Source: Ruminococcus sp. (lineage in GTDB: Bacteria; Bacillota; Clostridia; Oscillospirales; Ruminococcaceae). From it: DNA of 64,000 bases. Position numbers and translations under genes: made by a program. The notes under the pieces were generated by a model that was not told the DNA's origin, did not search any database, and saw only the letters and a program-made list of their open reading frames with translations. The stretch spans positions 43,186 to 107,185 of the forward strand of contig JAJBTZ010000035.1 in assembly GCA_020860605.1 (NCBI GenBank). The letters run 5' to 3'. This document shows positions 39,011 through 45,030 of this stretch, one piece after another (positions within the stretch are counted from its first letter, which is position 1; each line of letters opens with the position of its first letter).

Positions 39011-39625
39011 TTACCCCTGTCTTTCGATGGCCTTTACCGGGCAGTTTTCGAAGCAGTTGCCACAGTGCAGGCAGTGCTCCTGATGAATCACGCTCGGCTT
39101 GCCATATTCAATCGCCTTTTGTGGGCATATCTTCACACATTTTCCGCAGCCGATGCAGGCATCAGTGATGTAATAGCCCTTCGGGTGAATCTTGCCCTCT
39201 CCAATCGTGTAGGTCTCCCTGAAAATCGGGTTTACGCCGAGATTGAAGTATTCGATTTCGGCATCATGTATTTCAAAAACAACGCCGATTTTTCTTGTGT
39301 CACCAGGATAGACGTTGCTGAGATAGGGCTGCTCCTGAAAGATGATGTCTGTCCATTTCTGCTGGTCTTCCTCGAAGACTGGAACCGCCTTTGCTGAGAG
39401 GCGGATCATTTCCTTATAGCGGGTGTAGCCGAGAATCTGCACTCTTCCATCGGACAGCAGTTCACGACAGAAGTTTTTCCCTCTCGCTGTGAAAAAGTAC
39501 ATCCCGTCGGGCTCGTAGTGGATGGCGCTGATATTTCTGATTTGTGGGTTCCCATCGGAATCCACGGTTGCAAACTCGAGCACTCCTACATATTGCAGTT
39601 TCTTAAGACAGGTCTGTGCGTCCAT
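39011..39625 (-). CDS. Flavin-reductase-like (PNPOx-fold) protein with C-terminal two-cluster ferredoxin domain
   Basis: A 204-residue fusion. Residues 1-135 resemble the FMN-binding split-barrel of the pyridoxamine 5'-phosphate oxidase family (GVLEFATVDSDGNPQIRNISAI, MYFFTARGKNFCREL). Residues 150-200 hold CIGCGKCVKIC and CLHCGNCFENC, two [4Fe-4S] motifs. It could pass electrons between ferredoxin-type carriers and a flavin or small substrate. It lies 14 bp after the nitroreductase and 1 bp before the macrodomain gene. The substrate is unknown. Confidence 0.8.
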   Translation of the reverse strand: MDAQTCLKKLQYVGVLEFATVDSDGNPQIRNISAIHYEPDGMYFFTARGKNFCRELLSDGRVQILGYTRYKEMIRLSAKAVPVFEEDQQKWTDIIFQEQPYLSNVYPGDTRKIGVVFEIHDAEIEYFNLGVNPIFRETYTIGEGKIHPKGYYITDACIGCGKCVKICPQKAIEYGKPSVIHQEHCLHCGNCFENCPVKAIERQG

Positions 39626-39639
39626 AAAAATCCTCCCAT

Positions 39640-40227
39640 CTAAAATCTCAGTATACGTTCAGTTTTTCTTGGCTTTGCCGTTGGATGAGGGTCTCCCTCA
39701 CGAGGATAGCCGAGAAGAAGCTGCATGACAGCGTAGTAATCGGTGCGGATATTCCATTTTTTCAGGATTTCCTGACCGTATGGGTCACTGAACGCCACCC
39801 AACCTTGTCCGAGATAGCAGGAACCGATTCCCAAGGAATCCGCTACCAGCATCATGTTTTCGGCGACACATGCACAGTCCTCCGCTGAAAAAAGGAAGTT
39901 CTTCGGTGCAAACATGGTGATAACCGTCGGGGCATCGTAAAAAGCGTTTTTTATATTCGGGTCGTCTGCAATACTTGGCTGTTCTCTTGACACATAATTT
40001 GTGGCTGTCGCCATACGGGGATTGGAGTTAGCACGCTTGATTCGTCCGAGACGCTCGTTGACCTCTTTATCCTGACAGACGGCAAGAATCACCCGCTGTC
40101 CTCCTCCAGCACTCGGAGCGTACAAGCCAGCCTGCAGAATTTCCTGCAATGCCTGCTCCTCAATCTGCCTTGTGTCGAAGCGACGTATTGAACGGCGGTG
40201 CAGGATTGTTTCCATCAGTTCACTCAT
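39640..40227 (-). CDS. Nitroreductase family protein
   Basis: A 195-residue FMN-dependent oxidoreductase of the nitroreductase fold, with the opening METILHRRSIRRFDTRQI, the FMN-site segment LYAPSAGGGQRV and SLGIGSCYLGQGW. It overlaps the radical SAM gene by 4 bp (ATGA), a strong sign of joint function. Such enzymes sometimes act as dehydrogenases on modified peptides, but here the substrate is not known. Confidence 0.85.
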   Translation of the reverse strand: MSELMETILHRRSIRRFDTRQIEEQALQEILQAGLYAPSAGGGQRVILAVCQDKEVNERLGRIKRANSNPRMATATNYVSREQPSIADDPNIKNAFYDAPTVITMFAPKNFLFSAEDCACVAENMMLVADSLGIGSCYLGQGWVAFSDPYGQEILKKWNIRTDYYAVMQLLLGYPREGDPHPTAKPRKTERILRF

Positions 40228-41279
40228 TGCTCCTTAGCCTCCTTTTCTGGGATTTCGTGCCAGCACTGCGGGTCAGTAGCGTAGAAGTTTCCGTCCTTGC
40301 CGCTTGCCACAGCAGGGCAGCCACGGCAGTAGGCCAGAAGCTCACATTTGGAGCACTTTTCAAACTTCGTATAATCACGATAATCCTCCAGCTTCGTGAC
40401 CCACAAGTCGGCAAGGCGGTTTTCAAAGACGTTTCCGACCTTGCTGTTCTGCACCCTACGGCAGGCATAAACATCGCCTATCGGCAGAATGGTAAGATGA
40501 CAGTTGCCGCAGTTACAGCCTCCGTAAATCATCCCCTTTTTCGCATTTTCAGGGATTTTAAATTCACCGACTTCGTACTCATAAAGCGTCCAGAGATGGT
40601 CTTTCTTGTTGAAGTATGTCTGGCAGCCGACAGCTTCGTATTCTTTGAATTTCTTGTCGCAATCTGCTAATAGTTTACGATAGCGGAGCGGTTCTATCCC
40701 GGTGTCCTTTTCCTCGGAAGTCGGACAGTAGCGAGCAAAGGCGAACACGTTTGCCCCTGCCGCAACCACGGCGTCAATAATGTCCGGAACCTCGTCGATA
40801 TTTGTGCCGGAAACGGTGGTCATGATAACGCTTCGGATTCCCGCACGGTTGATGCAGCCGATTTTCTCCAATGTAATATCAAAAGAACCGGGCTTGCGGA
40901 ACCAGTCGTGAGTTTCCCTCATTCCGTCAAGAGAGAGCTGATACTTCTGGCAGCCGTACTCTTTCAGGCGGTGGCACACTTCATCGTTAAGATGGAACGG
41001 ATTGCCGAGTATTGTGAAGGGAATGTTATGCTCCTTCATCAGTCCCATAAGCTTCCAGAAATCAGGGTGCAGAATGGGGTCGCCACCAGTGATGTAGAAG
41101 TAAGGCAGACGGTTATAAGTCTCGCAGAAGTCGAGGCAGTTCTTAAATGTGTCTTGCATCTGCTCCCAGCTCATAGAGTCCAGTTCTTTGCAAACGTTTT
41201 CTGAAAAGATGTAGCAGTGCTTGCACCGCTGGTCGCACTCGTCTGTGATGTGCCATTGGAAAGAAAAGTATTGTTTCAT
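40224..41279 (-). CDS. Radical SAM/SPASM peptide maturase, ACGX system
   Basis: A 351-residue enzyme. The radical SAM cluster motif is CDQRCKHC (residues 15-22), followed by YITGGDPILHPDFW. A SPASM domain at the C terminus has CNCGNCHLTILPIGDVYACRR and CSKCELLAYCRGCPA, for auxiliary Fe-S clusters as in peptide-modifying maturases. It lies 112 bp after a Cys-repeat peptide gene with ACGX units, and I recall a named ACGX-type radical SAM family for this pairing. It probably modifies the repeats, for example by thioether formation; the chemistry is inferred. Confidence 0.88.
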   Translation of the reverse strand: MKQYFSFQWHITDECDQRCKHCYIFSENVCKELDSMSWEQMQDTFKNCLDFCETYNRLPYFYITGGDPILHPDFWKLMGLMKEHNIPFTILGNPFHLNDEVCHRLKEYGCQKYQLSLDGMRETHDWFRKPGSFDITLEKIGCINRAGIRSVIMTTVSGTNIDEVPDIIDAVVAAGANVFAFARYCPTSEEKDTGIEPLRYRKLLADCDKKFKEYEAVGCQTYFNKKDHLWTLYEYEVGEFKIPENAKKGMIYGGCNCGNCHLTILPIGDVYACRRVQNSKVGNVFENRLADLWVTKLEDYRDYTKFEKCSKCELLAYCRGCPAVASGKDGNFYATDPQCWHEIPEKEAKEQ

Positions 41280-41343
41280 ATCGCGTGCTCTCCTTCAGGG
41301 TTATGTATATCAGGATCCGATAAATGGATGTTATTTCGCAAGT

Positions 41344-41371
41344 GCCCGATGAACCGATCGGCTCATCAGGC
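41344..41371 (-). promoter_or_regulatory. Hairpin between the ACGX peptide and its maturase gene
   Basis: On the minus strand GCCTGATGA pairs with TCATCGGGC (9 bp, one wobble); the 10-nt loop itself contains the palindrome CCGATCGG. No T tract follows. In peptide-plus-enzyme operons such a hairpin often lets most mRNA end or be protected after the precursor gene, so the peptide is made in excess. Confidence 0.55.
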
Positions 41372-41390
41372 GATGAGTTTGCGGACAGAA

Positions 41391-41678
41391 TTACTTGTCG
41401 CCAGCTCCACAAGCAGAGCCGCAGGCAGCGGGCTTCTCTTCTGGCTTATCGGCTGCACCGCAGGCAGAGCCACAAGCAGCAGGTGCCTCGGCAGGCTTGT
41501 CGGCTGCTCCACAGGCGGAACCGCAAGCAGCAGGTGCCTCAGCAGGCTTATCGGCTGCACCGCAGGCAGAACCGCAAGCAGCGGGTTTCTCTTCAGACTT
41601 GTCAGAAGCTCCGCAAGCAGTGCCACAGGCAGAAGCAGCGGTCTCGTTGGTCCATCCAAACAGGTTAGAAAGTGCCAT
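41391..41678 (-). CDS. ACGX-repeat Cys-rich ribosomal peptide precursor
   Basis: A 95-residue peptide. A 16-residue leader (MALSNLFGWTNETAAS) is followed by four 17-residue units and a partial fifth. Each unit reads ACGSACGAADKPAEAPA with small changes, giving five ACGxACGA blocks and ten cysteines; K, E, P and A fill the linkers. There is no export signal. The start is set by GGAGGT 9 bp upstream of the ATG at 41678. An in-frame start further upstream would lie inside the operator region and is rejected. It is the first gene of the operon and the likely substrate of the radical SAM enzyme encoded next. Whether it is cut or stays in the cell is unknown. Confidence 0.88.
   Translation of the reverse strand: MALSNLFGWTNETAASACGTACGASDKSEEKPAACGSACGAADKPAEAPAACGSACGAADKPAEAPAACGSACGAADKPEEKPAACGSACGAGDK
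41394..41630. repeat. 51-bp coding tandem repeat within the ACGX precursor gene
   Basis: Four full 51-bp units (41580-41630, 41529-41579, 41478-41528, 41427-41477) and a 33-bp partial unit (41394-41426). The copies are nearly identical in DNA, so unit number may vary between strains by slippage or recombination. Confidence 0.85.
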
Positions 41679-41702
41679 AGTCAAATTACCTCCGAAAAAA
41701 GT

Positions 41703-41731
41703 ATTGTTGTAACCATTCAGATTACAACAAT
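41703..41731. promoter_or_regulatory. Operator 1 at the ACGX transcription start
   Basis: A perfect 10-bp inverted repeat ATTGTTGTAA-N9-TTACAACAAT just downstream of the -10 box. The core GTAA-N9-TTAC recurs at 41751-41767 and in the rrf2 promoter. Confidence 0.7.
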
Positions 41732-41760
41732 AGTATAGCATATCTCGGACGTAATGTCAA
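41732..41760 (-). promoter_or_regulatory. Promoter of the ACGX-radical SAM-SirTM operon
   Basis: Minus-strand TTGACA and TATACT with a 17-bp spacer and a TG before the -10. The boxes lie between and within two operator copies, a layout for tight repression. Confidence 0.85.
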
Positions 41761-41770
41761 TAGTTACAAC
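41748..41770. promoter_or_regulatory. Operator 2 over the -35 box of the ACGX promoter
   Basis: GTAA (41751-41754)-N9-TTAC (41764-41767) spans the -35 box. Its flanks match the rrf2 promoter: TTGTAACTNTTGA and TTACNTCC occur in both. Confidence 0.65.
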
Positions 41771-41807
41771 GAAATTTTTCAAGAAGCATAAATCTGACTA
41801 TCTTAGT

Positions 41808-41840
41808 AAAAGAAAAGTCCGAAAAATCAGCTTTCGGACT
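41808..41840 (-). terminator. Terminator of the rrf2 gene
   Basis: The minus-strand stem AGTCCGAAA/TTTCGGACT overlaps the stop codon of the rrf2-type gene and is followed by TTTCTTTT. It separates the regulator's transcript from the ACGX operon. Confidence 0.75.
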
Positions 41841-42273
41841 CTTTTTCTATGCAAATCTGGGTGTCATGGACGACATCGGCGACGGTTATCTCCCGCATTT
41901 TGTCCTCCATCGCCTGCTGAATCGTCATCAGTTTGTCATCGAGGGCTGCATGGATATTCCTCCCGACAGGGCAGGCCTGACTGGGGTTTTCGTGGAAATG
42001 GAAGAGCTCGCCACTCTCGACACACTCGACGGCGTTGTAGACGTCTAAAAAAGTAATCTCGTCAAGTGGCTTCGCAATCGACGCTCCCCCACTGCCTCTG
42101 GCAACCGTGATGAGCCCTGCAGCCTTGAGCTGCTGCAAGATTCGGCGTATTATGACAGGGTTGACGTTGATGCTGCTCGCCAGGAACTCGCTCGTGATTT
42201 TGTACTGGTCCTTGAACGTCTCGATGCAAGTGAGGATGTGAATGGCGATGGTGAATCGGCTGGAAATTTGCAT
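41827..42273 (-). CDS. Rrf2 family transcriptional regulator
   Basis: A 148-residue winged-helix repressor starting MQISSRFTIAIHIL, typical of Rrf2. The recognition part is ITSEFLASSINVNPVIIRRILQQLKAAGLI. Only Cys84 and Cys101 (in QACPVG) lie in the effector region, so the three-cysteine cluster motif of IscR/NsrR is missing; it is closer to the YwnA/CymR-like group and may sense thiol or redox state. The start at 42273 has GGGAG 10 bp ahead and is preferred to an in-frame ATG at 42333. Matching operators suggest it represses itself and the ACGX operon. Confidence 0.87.
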   Translation of the reverse strand: MQISSRFTIAIHILTCIETFKDQYKITSEFLASSINVNPVIIRRILQQLKAAGLITVARGSGGASIAKPLDEITFLDVYNAVECVESGELFHFHENPSQACPVGRNIHAALDDKLMTIQQAMEDKMREITVADVVHDTQICIEKESES

Positions 42274-42304
42274 TTTAGTAGTGCTCCCTAAGTTTGATGA
42301 GAAT

Positions 42305-42340
42305 ATTATATCACTAGTTGGATGTAAATTCAAGAGTTAC
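42305..42340 (-). promoter_or_regulatory. Promoter and operator of the rrf2 gene
   Basis: Minus-strand TTGAAT (42328-42333) and TATAAT (42305-42310) with a 17-bp spacer. An operator GTAA (42324-42327)-N9-TTAC (42337-42340) covers the -35 box, exactly as at the ACGX promoter. Confidence 0.75.
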
Positions 42341-42449
42341 AATTCAGAACACAAAAAAGTTATGAAAAACTCGTCCAAAAACCTCGATTCGCCATTTGTG
42401 GGGTTGAATTCTCACGGGAAATCGGGTATGATGGGCTTGAGGTGATAAT

Positions 42450-42956
42450 ATGGATCAGGTCAAAATCGGAAAATTTATTGCAGAGCTTCGCAAAAAGAAT
42501 GGCCTCACTCAGGAGCAACTCGGCGAGCGGATTGGCGTTACCAATAAAACAATCTCCCGTTGGGAGACTGGGAGCTATATGCCGAGCATTGATATGCTCG
42601 AGGTGTTGGCGGAGACCTTCAGTGTCAGCATAAACGGGCTTATTGCAGGCGAAATTCTTGATGACAAAAGCTTTCGTAGGAAAGCGGATGAAAACGTCAT
42701 GAAGCTTGCACGCTCGGAAGTGTTCTCAAACAAGGAGAAAAGCGACTACTGGAAGAAAAAGTGGAGGAAGGAGCATATTGCGGAATTCGTTATATCGGCG
42801 GTGATCGCTCTTGCCTTCCTGATTGTGGCGCCGATGATATTCGAGGAGCCGATGATATCTGCCTTCACACCGGTTGTGGTGCTGATTGAGTACGTCGTTC
42901 TCAATAATCGGATGATGGGGTATGTTGAGAAGCATGTGTATGATTGCGAAGAATAA
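42450..42956 (+). CDS. XRE-type HTH regulator with C-terminal membrane segments
   Basis: A 168-residue protein. Residues 4-62 are a Cro/CI-type helix-turn-helix (IGKFIAELRKKNGLTQEQLGERIGVTNKTISRWETG). After a charged linker come two hydrophobic segments (about 110-125 and 135-150), which would tether it to the membrane. Such membrane-bound XRE proteins are common in Firmicutes, with unknown signals. GGTGATAAT precedes the ATG. Single-gene unit with its own terminator. Confidence 0.85.
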   Translation: MDQVKIGKFIAELRKKNGLTQEQLGERIGVTNKTISRWETGSYMPSIDMLEVLAETFSVSINGLIAGEILDDKSFRRKADENVMKLARSEVFSNKEKSDYWKKKWRKEHIAEFVISAVIALAFLIVAPMIFEEPMISAFTPVVVLIEYVVLNNRMMGYVEKHVYDCEE

Positions 42957-42966
42957 AGATGAATAG

Positions 42967-42999
42967 AAAAGCGGGACTGGTGCTCAGTCCCACTTTTTT
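42967..42999 (+). terminator. Terminator of the XRE gene
   Basis: GGGACTG pairs with CAGTCCC, extended by AAGC/ACTT, and is followed by a T6 tract. Confidence 0.8.
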
Positions 43000-43050
43000 C
43001 ATAACAATTCTGCCTACTCCTATGTTAATAACTTTTGTAGCAATCAACAC

Positions 43051-43079
43051 TTGAATTGTTGTGGCTGTGGCGTTATAAT
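43051..43079 (+). promoter_or_regulatory. Promoter of the tetR-adh operon
   Basis: TTGAAT and TATAAT with a 17-bp spacer, directly followed by the palindromic operator. Confidence 0.75.
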
Positions 43080-43086
43080 AATATTA

Positions 43087-43105
43087 TCGACCGACGGTCG
43101 GTCGA
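43087..43105. promoter_or_regulatory. TetR-type palindromic operator
   Basis: TCGACCGACGGTCGGTCGA is a perfect 9+1+9 palindrome placed between the -10 box and the start codon of the TetR gene, the classic position for autorepression. Confidence 0.8.
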
Positions 43106-43120
43106 TAAGGAGGAACGACG

Positions 43121-43747
43121 ATGAGAATCACTAAAGATGCCGACGAAAGAAGAAGTGAAATACTGGACATAAGCCAACGTCTCTTTCATGAGAAAGGCTA
43201 CTCTGAAACCACCGTTGAGGACATTATAACTGAATGCAAAATTGCCAAGGGAACGCTTTACTACTACTTCAAGAGCAAGGAAGACATCCTTTCGGCAATC
43301 ATTGACCGGCAGATTGATGAGAACGTCATTTCTCTTACCGAAATTTCTATTGACAGCTCCATCACCGCCACCGAGAAGCTTGTCAAGGTGATAAGGCTTC
43401 TGTCGCAGAACGGCGTTCTTGATGACAGCCTGCACGACCCGGACAATTCGGAGCTTCACCAGAAGACTTTTAAGCGGAGCCTTCTTCGTTACACCGATGT
43501 TCTGACAAAGATACTAAACGAGGGGATTTCGAGTGGCGAGTTCTCAACGCCATATCCCGAAGAGACCGTTCAGCTTCTGTTTTGTTCATCTCAGCTCTAT
43601 GATCCGGGCGTTTTCAAGTGGAGCGAGGAGGAACGCTACAAGAAAGTGAAAGCGTTTTTCTATACGCTTGAGGTTACACTTGGGATTTCGCCCAAGGCGA
43701 AAGAGCAGCTCTACAGGATTGCGGGAATAAAAAAGAATGGTGATTGA
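43121..43747 (+). CDS. TetR/AcrR family regulator
   Basis: A 208-residue regulator. The N-terminal helix-turn-helix has LFHEKGYSETTVEDIITECKIAKGTLYYYFKSKEDIL, standard TetR. The ligand-binding part is divergent as usual. It probably binds the palindrome in its own promoter and controls the alcohol dehydrogenase and perhaps the MATE gene downstream. AGGAGG ribosome binding site. Confidence 0.9.
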   Translation: MRITKDADERRSEILDISQRLFHEKGYSETTVEDIITECKIAKGTLYYYFKSKEDILSAIIDRQIDENVISLTEISIDSSITATEKLVKVIRLLSQNGVLDDSLHDPDNSELHQKTFKRSLLRYTDVLTKILNEGISSGEFSTPYPEETVQLLFCSSQLYDPGVFKWSEEERYKKVKAFFYTLEVTLGISPKAKEQLYRIAGIKKNGD

Positions 43748-43815
43748 GACCGCATCGACACTATTTTGGGTATTTTCATCTGAAAATATAAAATCAACAG
43801 GAAGAAGGAATAATA

Positions 43816-44898
43816 ATGTTAGCAGGAAGAATCTACGGTTTGCACGACTATCGCTTGGGCGAGGCTGAGATGCCTAAAATCGAAAAACCCACAGATGCGC
43901 TTGTAAAGGTCACTGCGACCGCAATCTGTACAAGTGAGATTCACTATGCCGAGGGCTTTCAGCCTCTGACAGCCCCGTTTACGACAGGTCATGAATTTGT
44001 CGGAACTATAATCGAAATCGGCGATGAGGTCAAGAAGTTCAAGGTTGGCGACCATGTAAACGTCGCAACCTATCCTTTCTGTGGCGAATGCCCGGTATGC
44101 AAAAGCGGTAACACCGGTCACTGCCCGAACGGTGCACTTTTCGGAAGCGACCCTGCATGGGGAAATCTGAACGGTGCTATGGCTGAATATGTAAGAGTTC
44201 CGTTTGCTGATACATCGTGTGTCATCGTTCCCGAAAACGTCAAGGACGAGGAGACGCTTTTAGTTGCCGATATGATGGGGACAGGCTATCAGGGAGTCAC
44301 TCAGGCGGAGGTCAAGGAAGGCGACATCGTTGTTGTTTCCGGCTTGGGACCTGTCGGACTTTGCGCTGTAGCTCTCGCAAAAATGAGAAACCCGAAGATG
44401 GTTATCGGTATCGGCAGACGCGAGGAGAGACTCAAGGCGGCTATCGAATGCGGTGCCGACTATGTTATAGATTCCGATATAGGAAACGACGCTATCTATG
44501 AAAAAGTCAAGGAAATCACCGGCGGAGACCCGCTGTATGCCGGAAGCATGATATTTGAAGGCTTTGCCGACAGCTATATTGACACCTGTGGCGTAGCTTC
44601 TTCGAGCGACCTGGGGCTCAGGCTTCTCAAGGTCGGTGGCAGACTTTCTCAGGTCTCCATGGTCAATCCCGACAACTACGTTTTCAATATGCACACCGTT
44701 TGCATGAAGAACATCACCGTTCAGGGCGGGCTTACGAATCTTAACGATATGCAGTACCTCATGGACGTTCTTGCAGAAGGCAAGATTAACGTGGCTCCGA
44801 TTATCACTCACGTCTTCCCGCTGTCAGAGTTCGACAAGGCTCTTGACATCTTTGCACACAAGAAGGACGGCTCCATCAAGGTTGTCCTGAAGCCTTAA
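43816..44898 (+). CDS. Zinc-dependent alcohol dehydrogenase (MDR family)
   Basis: A 360-residue medium-chain dehydrogenase. Catalytic zinc ligands are Cys38 in ICTSE and His/Glu in TGHEFVG; the structural zinc site is CGECPVCKSGNTGHC. The cofactor Rossmann motif is VVSGLGPVGLCAVALAK. It resembles secondary-alcohol or threonine-type dehydrogenases, but the substrate cannot be fixed. It follows the TetR gene by 68 bp without a terminator and is probably controlled by it. Confidence 0.88.
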   Translation: MLAGRIYGLHDYRLGEAEMPKIEKPTDALVKVTATAICTSEIHYAEGFQPLTAPFTTGHEFVGTIIEIGDEVKKFKVGDHVNVATYPFCGECPVCKSGNTGHCPNGALFGSDPAWGNLNGAMAEYVRVPFADTSCVIVPENVKDEETLLVADMMGTGYQGVTQAEVKEGDIVVVSGLGPVGLCAVALAKMRNPKMVIGIGRREERLKAAIECGADYVIDSDIGNDAIYEKVKEITGGDPLYAGSMIFEGFADSYIDTCGVASSSDLGLRLLKVGGRLSQVSMVNPDNYVFNMHTVCMKNITVQGGLTNLNDMQYLMDVLAEGKINVAPIITHVFPLSEFDKALDIFAHKKDGSIKVVLKP

Positions 44899-44932
44899 AA
44901 GTATTCTTTTCATACAACATAAAAAACAGCGA

Positions 44933-45016
44933 ACACGGTTAGAATCCCTTTTTAGCGAGGACGATTCTAACCTTCGTTGTAGATAACGGGTAACAGTCCG
45001 CTCATGCTGTTATAAA
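44933..45016 (+). other. Structured leader before the MATE-kinase fusion
   Basis: Two hairpins lie between the dehydrogenase stop and the MATE start. GGTTAGAATC pairs perfectly with GATTCTAACC across a 16-nt loop, and TAACAG pairs with CTGTTA. It does not clearly match a riboswitch I know. Confidence 0.45.
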
Positions 45017-45030
45017 CGAAGGAGGTTATA

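Noticed and set aside
41394..41630. Regular repeats that could suggest a CRISPR array
   Set aside because: The units are contiguous 51-bp tandem copies without spacers and are in frame within the ACGX precursor.
41324..41712. Plus-strand open frames rich in Gln/Ala/Pro across the ACGX gene
   Set aside because: They are antisense by-products of the repeat; the minus-strand frame has a good ribosome binding site, a promoter and a matching maturase.
44933..45016. Guanidine riboswitch before the MATE-kinase gene
   Set aside because: The hairpins do not show the conserved guanidine-I core or the ACGR loops of guanidine-II.
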